Source: an uncultured Flavobacteriaceae bacterium
GTDB lineage: Bacteria > Bacteroidota > Bacteroidia > Flavobacteriales > Flavobacteriaceae
Assembly (NCBI GenBank): GCA_947502635.1
Contig: CANNAN010000003.1
Span: 62,001-126,000 of the forward strand
Direction: 5' to 3'
DNA length: 64,000 nucleotides
Shown: positions 53,538 to 60,975 of the stretch, in pieces
How positions within the stretch are numbered: position 1 is the first letter of the stretch
Layout of the letters: each line of letters opens with the position of its first letter
Notes under the pieces: generated by a model
What the model saw: only the letters and a program-made list of their open reading frames with translations
Database searches by the model: none
What the model was told of the DNA's origin: nothing
Position numbers and translations under genes: made by a program

Positions 53538-54502
53538 TATATAATACCTTCTTTTATTAAATCATGTAAATGAATAACGCCTGCATAGTTACCCTTTTCC
53601 TCGACAAGCAATTGAGAAATTTCATGTGTTTCCATAACTTCTAAAGCTTCAATGGCCATAGCTTCGGCATTAATACGTTTTGGGTTTACACCCATTATAT
53701 CAATAGCAGTTAGTGAAGAGAAATTATCAACATTACTTAACATTCTACGCAAATCGCCATCAGTAATAATACCAATAATTTTATCATTTTCTACAACAGC
53801 AGTGACTCCTAACATTTTTTCGGTAATCTCTATTATAATATCTTTTAAGTTCGTTGTAGGTATCACTTTAGGTTTTTCATTTACAGAAGAGATGTCTTTA
53901 ACACGCAAATATAATTTTTTCCCTAAGGCACCTCCAGGATGATATTTAGCAAAATCGTTACTAGAAAAACCACGTAATTCTAATAGACAAACAGCTAAAG
54001 CATCACCAATAACCAGTTGAGCAGTTGTACTTGTAGTAGGAGCTAAATTATTTGGACAGGCTTCTTTTTCAACAAATGCATTTAACACATAGTCTACCTG
54101 TTGTCCTAAAAAAGATTCTTTATTTCCTGTTATGGCAATCATTTTATTGTTTGCACTTTTTATTAACGGGACTAAGACTTTAATTTCTGGGGTATTTCCA
54201 CTTTTAGAAATGCAAATAACAATATCATCTTTAAGAATAAGCCCCAGATCGCCATGAATGGCATCGGCTGCATGCATAAAAACGGAAGGTGTTCCAGTAG
54301 AGTTTAATGTAGCAACTATTTTGTTTGCGATAATGGCGCTTTTTCCTATTCCTGTAATAATTACACGGCCTTTAGAGTTGTAAATAAGCTGTACAGCTTC
54401 AGCAAAATCATCAGTTATTAAGCTTGACAAATTTGAAATGGCTTGACTTTCAGTTTCAATAGTTAACCTTGCAGTTTTTATGATAGAATTTTTACTATTC
54501 AA
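53537..54502 (-). CDS. kdsD: Arabinose-5-phosphate isomerase KdsD (KpsF/GutQ family)
   Basis: Converts ribulose-5-phosphate to arabinose-5-phosphate, the first step of Kdo synthesis for lipopolysaccharide. The 321-residue protein has the SIS domain (KGRVIITGIGKSAIIANKIV, SVFMHAADAIHGDLGLI, VICISKSGNTPEIKVLVPLI) and ends with two CBS repeats (around 205-321: VIPTTNLKDIIIEI, IIGIITDGDLRRML, MGVNPKRINAEAMAIEALEV). Length and order are normal. It is first in the kdsD-tatC-AhpD-like run, consistent with an envelope-related operon that also includes lptB. Confidence 0.94.
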   Translation of the reverse strand: MNSKNSIIKTARLTIETESQAISNLSSLITDDFAEAVQLIYNSKGRVIITGIGKSAIIANKIVATLNSTGTPSVFMHAADAIHGDLGLILKDDIVICISKSGNTPEIKVLVPLIKSANNKMIAITGNKESFLGQQVDYVLNAFVEKEACPNNLAPTTSTTAQLVIGDALAVCLLELRGFSSNDFAKYHPGGALGKKLYLRVKDISSVNEKPKVIPTTNLKDIIIEITEKMLGVTAVVENDKIIGIITDGDLRRMLSNVDNFSSLTAIDIMGVNPKRINAEAMAIEALEVMETHEISQLLVEEKGNYAGVIHLHDLIKEGII

Positions 54503-54592
54503 AATTTATATCTTTTTAGTTGATGCTTTTAAAGATTTTCTTATCTTTAATGGTAATCAAATTAAATTTTGTTGTAATTTGGATTTTCGTTA

Positions 54593-54600
54593 CAAAACTA
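54593..54600 (-). promoter_or_regulatory. Putative -7 box of kdsD promoter
   Basis: On the minus strand TAGTTTTG matches TAnnTTTG and lies 90 nt before the kdsD start. No TTG -33 box was seen at the usual distance, so support is moderate. Confidence 0.4.
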
Positions 54601-54639
54601 ACGAAAAAAAAATGAGGGGATCTCTAAATGCGTTATTAA

Positions 54640-54659
54640 ATTAATCTAAAAAGATTAAT
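54640..54659. repeat. 7-bp inverted repeat upstream of recQ
   Basis: ATTAATC, six nt TAAAAA, GATTAAT, in the 200-nt divergent region between kdsD and recQ. It lacks a GC-rich stem and T-run. Could be a regulator site for either gene or chance. Confidence 0.25.
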
Positions 54660-54702
54660 ATTTTAGTGTGTGATAATTAGTAAATAAATTTTTATACAGT
54701 TC

Positions 54703-56907
54703 ATGTTATTAGCCAAAAGTGACTTGCACTCTGCTCTTAAAAAACATTTTGGGTTTAACCAATTTAAGGGCTTGCAAGAAGATGTTGTCGAAAGTATTTT
54801 ATCAAAAAATCATACGTTTGTAATTATGCCAACGGGTGGCGGAAAATCGCTATGTTATCAGCTACCAGCATTAATGCAAGAAGGGACAGCTATTGTGGTA
54901 TCGCCATTAATAGCTTTGATGAAAAATCAAGTAGATGCTATTCGAGGTATTTCTAATGAGGAAGGAGTTGCTCATGTACTAAATTCCTCATTAAATAAAA
55001 CAGAAGTAAAGCGTGTTAAGGAGGATATCGTAAATGGTGTTACCAAATTACTATATGTTGCACCAGAATCTTTAACCAAAGAAGAAAATGTTGAGTTTCT
55101 ACGTTCTGTGAAAATCTCTTTTATGGCGATTGATGAAGCACACTGTATTAGTGAATGGGGGCACGATTTTAGACCCGAATATAGAAATTTGCGACATATT
55201 ATTGGCAGGATAGGAGATGGTATTCCTATTATTGGTTTAACAGCGACTGCAACACCAAAAGTTCAGGAAGATATTATAAAGAACTTAGGGATTAGTAATG
55301 CGACGACTTTTAAAGCGTCCTTTAATAGACCTAATTTATATTATGAAGTTAGACCAAAAACAAAAAATGTAGATGCAGATATTATTCGATTTGTAAAACA
55401 GAATGAAGGTAAATCTGGTATTGTATATTGTTTAAGTAGAAAGCGTGTTGAGGAACTAGCTCAAGTATTGCAGGTAAATGGAATTAAAGCAGTACCATAT
55501 CATGCAGGGTTAGATGCCAAATCGAGATCAAGCTACCAAGATAAATTCCTAATGGAAGATGTCGATGTGGTGGTTGCTACTATTGCTTTTGGTATGGGAA
55601 TAGATAAACCCGATGTGCGTTTTGTAATTCATCATGATATTCCAAAGAGTATAGAAAGTTATTATCAGGAAACTGGTAGAGCTGGACGTGATGGGGGCGA
55701 AGGACATTGTTTAGCATATTATGCTTATAAAGACATTGAAAAGTTAGAAAAGTTTATGTCTGGTAAGCCTGTAGCAGAGCAGGAAATTGGGCATGCACTA
55801 TTACAGGAGGTCATTGCGTTTGCAGAAACCTCTATCTCCAGAAGAAAATTTATTTTGCATTATTTTGGAGAAGAATTTGATAACGAGACTGGAGAAGGTG
55901 GAGATATGGATGATAATGTTAGGCATCCAAAAAAGAAAAATGAGGCTAAAGAAGATGTAATTGTATTATTAGAGACTATAGATAAAACCAACGAAAAATA
56001 TAAATCTAAAGATTTAGTAAATGTTATTGTTGGTAAAGAGAATGCTTTGATTAATTCTCATAGAACCAATGAACAACCATTTTTTGGAAAAGGTAAGGAT
56101 AAAGACAATAAATATTGGATGGCCTTATTAAGGCAGGTATTAGTTGCAGGTTATCTTAGAAAGGATATTGAAACTTATGGTGTTATAAAGTTAAGTGAAT
56201 CTGGTAAATCTTTTATAAAGAAACCAGTATCATTTATGATGACTGAAGATCACATATTTGAAGGAGAACAGGAAGATGGAACTATTATTACTGCAGCAAA
56301 AAGTGGTGGCGCTGTAGCGGATGAGTTATTAATGGGGATGCTTAAAGATTTGCGTAAAAAGAATGCGAAAAAGTTAGGAGTTCCTCCATTTGTTATTTTT
56401 CAAGATCCTTCACTTGAAGATATGGCTTTAAAATACCCAGTTAACTTAGCAGAGCTGTCTAATGTTCATGGAGTTGGTGAGGGTAAAGCTAAAAAATATG
56501 GTAAAGATTTTGTAGAATTAATTTCTAGATATGTTGAAGAAAATGATATAGTTCGCCCAGATGATTTGGTCGTAAAATCGACAGGAACTAATTCAGCCAA
56601 CAAATTGTACATCATTCAAAATATAGATAGAAAATTACCTCTAGATGATATCGCTTCATCAAAAGGGATGTCTATGGGAGATTTCATTAAAGAAATGGAA
56701 GTTATTGTCTATTCAGGTACTAAATTGAATATTAATTATTGGATTGATGACATTTTAGATGAAGACCAGCAAGAAGAAATTCATGAGTATTTTATGGAAT
56801 CAGAATCTGATAATATAGATACAGCTATCGAAGAATTTGATGGTGATTATGATGATGAAGAGCTGCGCTTATATCGCATTAAGTTTATTAGTGAAGTAGC
56901 TAATTAG
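54703..56907 (+). CDS. recQ: ATP-dependent DNA helicase RecQ
   Basis: A 3'-5' DNA helicase for recombination and repair. Of 734 residues: start of helicase LKKHFGFNQFKGLQEDVVES, Walker A MPTGGGKSLCYQLPAL near 43, DEAH motif AIDEAHCISEWGHDFRPEY near 143, motif III GLTATATP, motif VI YYQETGRAGRDG near 330. An RQC-like part and an HRDC segment (around 570-610, NLAELSNVHGVGEGKAKKYG) follow. The last 110 residues form an extra acidic domain. The zinc-site cysteines of E. coli RecQ are absent around 375-410. Confidence 0.95.
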   Translation: MLLAKSDLHSALKKHFGFNQFKGLQEDVVESILSKNHTFVIMPTGGGKSLCYQLPALMQEGTAIVVSPLIALMKNQVDAIRGISNEEGVAHVLNSSLNKTEVKRVKEDIVNGVTKLLYVAPESLTKEENVEFLRSVKISFMAIDEAHCISEWGHDFRPEYRNLRHIIGRIGDGIPIIGLTATATPKVQEDIIKNLGISNATTFKASFNRPNLYYEVRPKTKNVDADIIRFVKQNEGKSGIVYCLSRKRVEELAQVLQVNGIKAVPYHAGLDAKSRSSYQDKFLMEDVDVVVATIAFGMGIDKPDVRFVIHHDIPKSIESYYQETGRAGRDGGEGHCLAYYAYKDIEKLEKFMSGKPVAEQEIGHALLQEVIAFAETSISRRKFILHYFGEEFDNETGEGGDMDDNVRHPKKKNEAKEDVIVLLETIDKTNEKYKSKDLVNVIVGKENALINSHRTNEQPFFGKGKDKDNKYWMALLRQVLVAGYLRKDIETYGVIKLSESGKSFIKKPVSFMMTEDHIFEGEQEDGTIITAAKSGGAVADELLMGMLKDLRKKNAKKLGVPPFVIFQDPSLEDMALKYPVNLAELSNVHGVGEGKAKKYGKDFVELISRYVEENDIVRPDDLVVKSTGTNSANKLYIIQNIDRKLPLDDIASSKGMSMGDFIKEMEVIVYSGTKLNINYWIDDILDEDQQEEIHEYFMESESDNIDTAIEEFDGDYDDEELRLYRIKFISEVAN

Positions 56908-56964
56908 TAATATCAGTTTATAGTCTTCGGTCTAATAAAACTTCGTACTTCAAACTTTGTTTCC

Positions 56965-56972
56965 TATCTTTG
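56965..56972 (+). promoter_or_regulatory. Putative -7 box of the cyclophilin-FKBP gene
   Basis: TATCTTTG followed by C, an exact match to TAnnTTTG, 22 nt before the ATG of the isomerase gene. No clear TTG -33 box was seen. The recQ gene ends 57 nt before it, so this allows separate transcription. Confidence 0.55.
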
Positions 56973-56994
56973 CACTTTCTTAAAAATTAGAACA

Positions 56995-57927
56995 ATGCAA
57001 GACGGTTTATACGCAAAATTTAATACAACTAAAGGAGAAATACTTGTTGCTTTAGAATATCAAAAAACACCTGGAACAGTAGGTAACTTTGTAGCTTTAG
57101 CAGAAGGTAATCTTGAAAATAAAGTAAAACCACAAGGGACACCTTATTATAATGGTTTAAAGTTTCATAGAGTTATCCCAGACTTTATGGTACAGGGAGG
57201 CTGTCCTCAAGGTTCAGGTTCTGGAAATCCAGGATATCAATTTGATGATGAATTTCATCCAGATCTAAAACATGATGCTCCAGGGGTTTTATCTATGGCA
57301 AATGCAGGACCAGGAACCAATGGAAGTCAGTTTTTTATCACTCATGTTGAAACATCATGGTTAGATAACAAACATACCGTTTTTGGTAAAGTAACAGAAG
57401 GACAAGATATTGTAGATGCTATCGCACAAGGTGATTCTATTGATAGTTTAGAAATAATTCGTGTAGGTAGCGATGCTGAGGCTTTTAATGCTGTTGAATC
57501 TTTTAGAACTTTTGAAGGATCTAGAGAAAAAAGATTGGCAGAAGAAAAGCAAGCAGCTGACGCAGAATTAGATAAAATAGCTGCTGGGTTTAATAAAACG
57601 GATAGCGGATTGCGTTATCAAATAATTCAAGAGGGTAGTGGAGCAAATGCTGAGACAGGTAAAACAGTATCTGTTCACTATAAAGGGCAATTAGCAGATG
57701 GTACAGTTTTCGATTCTTCATATAAACGTAATGAGCCAATTGATTTTCCATTAGGAGTAGGTCAAGTTATTCCAGGTTGGGATGAAGGTATTAGCTTATT
57801 AAAAATAGGAGATAAAGCACGTTTTGTAATACCAAGCCATTTAGGATATGGAAGTAGAGGAGCAGGCGGTGTTATACCACCAGATGCAACTCTTATTTTT
57901 GATGTAGAGTTGATGGATGTCAAATAA
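56995..57927 (+). CDS. Cyclophilin-FKBP fusion peptidyl-prolyl isomerase
   Basis: Two peptidyl-prolyl isomerase families in one 310-residue protein. Residues 1 to about 160 are cyclophilin ([40 protein letters not shown]). Residues about 200-310 are FKBP ([60 protein letters not shown]). A charged helix with [20 protein letters not shown] joins them. No signal peptide, so cytoplasmic. Both active sites look complete (Arg in HRVIP; Asp/Tyr/Trp pattern in FKBP). Dual-family immunophilins of this kind have been described in Flavobacterium. Confidence 0.95.
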   Translation: MQDGLYAKFNTTKGEILVALEYQKTPGTVGNFVALAEGNLENKVKPQGTPYYNGLKFHRVIPDFMVQGGCPQGSGSGNPGYQFDDEFHPDLKHDAPGVLSMANAGPGTNGSQFFITHVETSWLDNKHTVFGKVTEGQDIVDAIAQGDSIDSLEIIRVGSDAEAFNAVESFRTFEGSREKRLAEEKQAADAELDKIAAGFNKTDSGLRYQIIQEGSGANAETGKTVSVHYKGQLADGTVFDSSYKRNEPIDFPLGVGQVIPGWDEGISLLKIGDKARFVIPSHLGYGSRGAGGVIPPDATLIFDVELMDVK

Positions 57928-57979
57928 ACAGATAATAAATTTTAGTCCTGAGTAAAGTCGAAGGATCTTAATATAATAA

Positions 57980-58011
57980 AAAAAGCATCTAATTTATTAG
58001 ATGCTTTTTTT
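57980..58011. terminator. Rho-independent terminator (bidirectional form)
   Basis: AGCATCTAAT, loop TT, ATTAGATGCT, a perfect 10-bp stem flanked by A-run on the left and T-run on the right. It lies 53 nt after the cyclophilin-FKBP stop and ends that transcript. Confidence 0.9.
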
Positions 58012-58120
58012 ATGAAATTAGTTTGAGGTTTTAATTTCAATAGTCAGGATTATGACGAGATCATTAAAGTCTATAAAAATGGTTTATTCAATTTTGATTG
58101 GTATTTTTTATATTTGTGTA

Positions 58121-58666
58121 ATGACAGAAGAACAATTAGAAAAACTCAAATATCCAATAGGGCAGTTTGAATGTCCAACCAATATTACTAAGCAACATAT
58201 TGAAAATTGGATTTCCGTATTAGAAAATTACCCAAACCGTATAGAAAATCTTGTCAAAGATCTAACAGATTCTCAATTGGACACCGTATATCGACCAGAT
58301 GGTTGGACTGTAAGGCAAGTTGTGCACCATATATCCGATAGTCATCATCATAGTTATAACAGATTTAAATGGGCGCTAACAGAAGATAAGCCTCTTATAA
58401 AAGCCTATTTTGAAGATCGGTGGGCAGAGCTCATAGATTCTAAAACAGCTCCGATAGGCATGTCGATAAATCATATAAAGGCAATACATTTTAAACTTGT
58501 TTATTTATTAAAAACACTTTCTCAAGATGATTTAAATAAATCCTTTATACATCCCGAAACTAACTCAGAAGTATTATTAAGTTATAATATTGGAAATTAT
58601 GCATGGCATAGTAATCATCATTATGCACATATAGAAAATTTACTGAAACGAAACCATTGGATTTAA
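58121..58666 (+). CDS. DinB/YfiT-type putative metal-dependent hydrolase
   Basis: A 181-residue protein from the ATG at 58121 (MTEEQLEKLKYPIGQFECPT). An in-frame ATG 69 nt earlier would add a short hydrophobic stretch not seen in the family. It has a four-helix DinB_2 layout with the metal-binding His pattern VVHHISDSHHHSYN around residue 65-80 and AWHSNHHYAHIENLL near the end. Similar Bacillus YfiT proteins bind nickel or zinc; the substrate is unknown. A GNAT gene follows after 7 nt, suggesting a small operon. Confidence 0.87.
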   Translation: MTEEQLEKLKYPIGQFECPTNITKQHIENWISVLENYPNRIENLVKDLTDSQLDTVYRPDGWTVRQVVHHISDSHHHSYNRFKWALTEDKPLIKAYFEDRWAELIDSKTAPIGMSINHIKAIHFKLVYLLKTLSQDDLNKSFIHPETNSEVLLSYNIGNYAWHSNHHYAHIENLLKRNHWI

Positions 58667-58673
58667 ATAAACA

Positions 58674-59156
58674 ATGATTAGACCTTTAAGCATAAACGAT
58701 ACAGAAGAACTTTTAGATATATACAATTATTATGTATTAAATTCCATAGTTACTTTTGATGATGAAGCCTTGTCTTTAGAAGCTTTTAAAGATAAAATTG
58801 CACGTATAAGTGTCGATTATCCATTCATTGTTTTTGAAGAGAATGATGAAATTTTAGGATACGCTTATGGAAGTAGATGGCGCCCAAAACCTGCATATAA
58901 ACACACAGTGGAATCTACGGTATATGTAAAACATGATGTATTAGGAAAACAAGTAGGGACTAGATTATATACAGAATTATTATCCCAATTAAAAGAACAA
59001 AACTATCATGTTGTTTTAGGAGGTCTAACTTTGCCAAATGATGCGAGCGTGAAACTTCATGAGAAGTTTGGGTTTAAGCAAGTAGCACATTTTAAAGAGG
59101 TAGGTCTAAAATTTGACAAATGGCTAGATGTTGGCTTTTGGCAATTACGTTTTTAA
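58674..59156 (+). CDS. GNAT-family N-acetyltransferase (phosphinothricin acetyltransferase-like)
   Basis: A 160-residue protein with the PAT-like beginning MIRPLSINDTEELLDIYNYY and an IVTFDDEALSLEAF segment, ILGYAYGSRWRPKPAYKHTV, acetyl-CoA loop VLGKQVGTRLYTELL and the terminal KLHEKFGFKQVAHFKEVGLK and WLDVGFWQL. These fit the amine N-acetyltransferase subgroup of phosphinothricin acetyltransferase and MddA. The true substrate (often methionine derivatives) is not known here. Its last four nt overlap convergently with the thioredoxin-like gene. Confidence 0.87.
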   Translation: MIRPLSINDTEELLDIYNYYVLNSIVTFDDEALSLEAFKDKIARISVDYPFIVFEENDEILGYAYGSRWRPKPAYKHTVESTVYVKHDVLGKQVGTRLYTELLSQLKEQNYHVVLGGLTLPNDASVKLHEKFGFKQVAHFKEVGLKFDKWLDVGFWQLRF

Positions 59157-59713
59157 CTATCTTTCCATTTAATATTGCAACCAATACTTGGTTTTTGTTC
59201 GGCAGTATTATCCTTGTTTTCAATTAAACAGTTTAAAGCGTTTCTTAAGTCATTTCCTGTTATAGCGATATTATTACCAGGACGAGAGTCATCCAGTTGC
59301 CCTCTGTAAGCTAGTTTTAAATTGGAATCAAAAACATAAAAATCTGGGGTGCACGCTGCATCATAGGCTTTTGCTACATCTTGCGTTTCATCATATAAAT
59401 ATGGGAACGAATAACCCTCATTTTTAGCATGAATGGTCATGTTTTCTGGACTGTCTTGCGGATAATTTATAACGTCGTTACTGGAAATACCAATAAAGCT
59501 AATACCTTTTTTTGAATATGAATTTGCTATTGAAACTATTTCAGGGTTTACATGAATAACAAAAGGGCAATGATTACATATAAATATGATCACAGTGGCC
59601 TGATTTCCTTTTAATTCATTAAGTGATAAGTACGCACCAGATACAGTGTCAAATAAATTAAATAAAGGAGCTTGAGTTCCTAAAGGGAGCATGTTAGATG
59701 GAGTTCTTGCCAT
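59153..59713 (-). CDS. Thioredoxin-fold (AhpC/TSA-like) protein
   Basis: A 186-residue protein: PLGTQAPLFNLFDTVSGAYL, then the redox motif IIFICNHCPFVIHVNPEI (CxxC-type C-N-H-C), ISFIGISSNDVINYPQDSPE, YDAACTPDFYVFDSNLKLAY and RPGNNIAITGNDL. The layout, with a cis-Pro (TPDFYVFD), fits the large thioredoxin-like/AhpC-TSA group commonly annotated as thioredoxin family protein. It could act in disulfide reduction or peroxide metabolism; the exact function is unproven. No clear signal peptide, so likely cytoplasmic. Confidence 0.87.
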   Translation of the reverse strand: MARTPSNMLPLGTQAPLFNLFDTVSGAYLSLNELKGNQATVIIFICNHCPFVIHVNPEIVSIANSYSKKGISFIGISSNDVINYPQDSPENMTIHAKNEGYSFPYLYDETQDVAKAYDAACTPDFYVFDSNLKLAYRGQLDDSRPGNNIAITGNDLRNALNCLIENKDNTAEQKPSIGCNIKWKDS

Positions 59714-59909
59714 AAAAATTTAGTTTTATCAAAGTTCGTGATTTCTCTCAAATAAACCTTAAAATTACTACTGAAATTAGTTTCTGTTTCCTTTCTGTTT
59801 CAATATAAAATAGAACCATAACTTAAGCTATACTTAAATTTTCTGTTTGATTTAAAGGAAATACTATTCAAATTTGGTGTGGATTGTTTTGAAATTGTAT
59901 TTTTAAAAA

Positions 59910-60245
59910 ATGAATGATACAATAACATTTGAAGATTTTGCTAAAGTAGATTTACGAGTAGGAACAGTTATTGAAGTCAATGATTTCCCCGAAGCTAGAA
60001 ATCCTGCATATCAACTTACTATAGATTTTGGAGATTTGGGAATTAAAAAAACATCTGCACAAATTACAACGCTTTATAAAAAAGAGGATTTACTACAAAG
60101 ACAAATAGTAGCAGTTGTAAATTTTCCTAAAAAGCAAATTGCTAAGTTTATGAGTGAATGTTTGATATTAGGAGCCGTAAACGGCAAAGATGTTATACTT
60201 CTAAATCCAGAAAATCAAGTTAAAAACGGGACACCAGTAGCATAA
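59910..60245 (+). CDS. csaA: tRNA-binding protein, CsaA-like
   Basis: A 111-residue protein with OB-fold tRNA-binding domain: ITFEDFAKVDLRVGTVIEVN at the start, AYQLTIDFGDLGIKKTSAQI, VVNFPKKQIAKFMSECLILG and the end VKNGTPVA. These are the hallmarks of CsaA and of the C-terminal domain of methionyl-tRNA synthetase. CsaA of Bacillus is a chaperone-like tRNA-binding protein. The gene is alone, with a terminator 118 nt after the stop. Confidence 0.92.
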   Translation: MNDTITFEDFAKVDLRVGTVIEVNDFPEARNPAYQLTIDFGDLGIKKTSAQITTLYKKEDLLQRQIVAVVNFPKKQIAKFMSECLILGAVNGKDVILLNPENQVKNGTPVA

Positions 60246-60360
60246 TATATTAAAAACTAGATGATATGGAAGTTGGTTTGTGATAAACAAACAATCTTTG
60301 GCTTTGTCAAATATTTTATATTATTTCTAGATTGGATTGATATTATAAAGACCAGATATA

Positions 60361-60393
60361 AAAAAAACCGTTACAATTGTTGTAACGGTTTTT
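60361..60393. terminator. Bidirectional terminator between csaA and the DUF3276 gene
   Basis: AACCGTTACAA, short loop TTG, TTGTAACGGTT, a perfect 11-bp stem with A-run on the left and T-run on the right. It lies between the convergent genes csaA (+) and the DUF3276 gene (-), serving both. Confidence 0.9.
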
Positions 60394-60421
60394 AAGGATG
60401 ACTCAGTTTGTTTAGTTTAGT

Positions 60422-60817
60422 TTATATGTCATCGAAATCTACATCAGTAAAACTTTCAGCAGATTTATGTGAGTCATCATTTGTTGATGATTCTTCCGTA
60501 TTTTCAACTTCGTAACTCTTTTTAAAGTCCTTTTGGTGGCGTTCGCTAATCACTTCGTCACCTTTCTTTTCTATAATGTAATCGGTCATTTCAGCTAAAA
60601 TATCCTTGAACTCTGAAAAATCTTCTTTGTAAATATATATTTTGTGCTTCTTGTAGTGAAATGATCCATCATCGTTTGTGAACTTCTTACTCTCAGTAAT
60701 AGTTAAGTAATAATCGTCCGCTTTAGTAGCTCTCACATCAAAGAAATAGGTGCGTCTTCCTGCTCTTAATACTTTCGAAAAAATCTCTTCTCTCTCCATC
60801 ATATCATTATTGTTCAT
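60422..60817 (-). CDS. DUF3276 (PUR-alpha-like) nucleic acid-binding protein
   Basis: A 131-residue protein: EEIFSKVLRAGRRTYFFDVR, DDYYLTITESKKFTNDDGSF, YKKHKIYIYKEDFSEFKDIL and a Ser/Asp/Glu-rich tail. This is the PUR repeat family of Bacteroidota and spirochaetes (Borrelia EbfC/Bpur relatives). Such proteins bind single-stranded nucleic acid or RNA. The role here is unknown. It is a stand-alone gene with a shared terminator at its 3' end. Start choice between close Met codons (residues 1, 6, 7) is uncertain by a few residues. Confidence 0.88.
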   Translation of the reverse strand: MNNNDMMEREEIFSKVLRAGRRTYFFDVRATKADDYYLTITESKKFTNDDGSFHYKKHKIYIYKEDFSEFKDILAEMTDYIIEKKGDEVISERHQKDFKKSYEVENTEESSTNDDSHKSAESFTDVDFDDI

Positions 60818-60975
60818 AGTTTATAGAAATTTATTAAATTATCGTTAATTGATTATCAAAAATCTAAAAAAAACAGATACTAACCAACAAATTATGAAGT
60901 TTCTTTTTTAAATGTTGTTTTTTATTACATTAAATAGAAAACTGCAACAAGTTATTTGGTTGGAGTTTAGTAACT

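Noticed and set aside
58109-58116. TATATTTG before the DinB-like gene
   Set aside because: It ends 4 nt before the chosen ATG and lacks a -33 box at the usual spacing. It could give a leaderless transcript, but support is too weak to annotate.
60250-60300. Small hairpin GTTTGT-GATAA-ACAAAC
   Set aside because: Six weak pairs, no T-run, and a much better terminator lies at 60361-60393.
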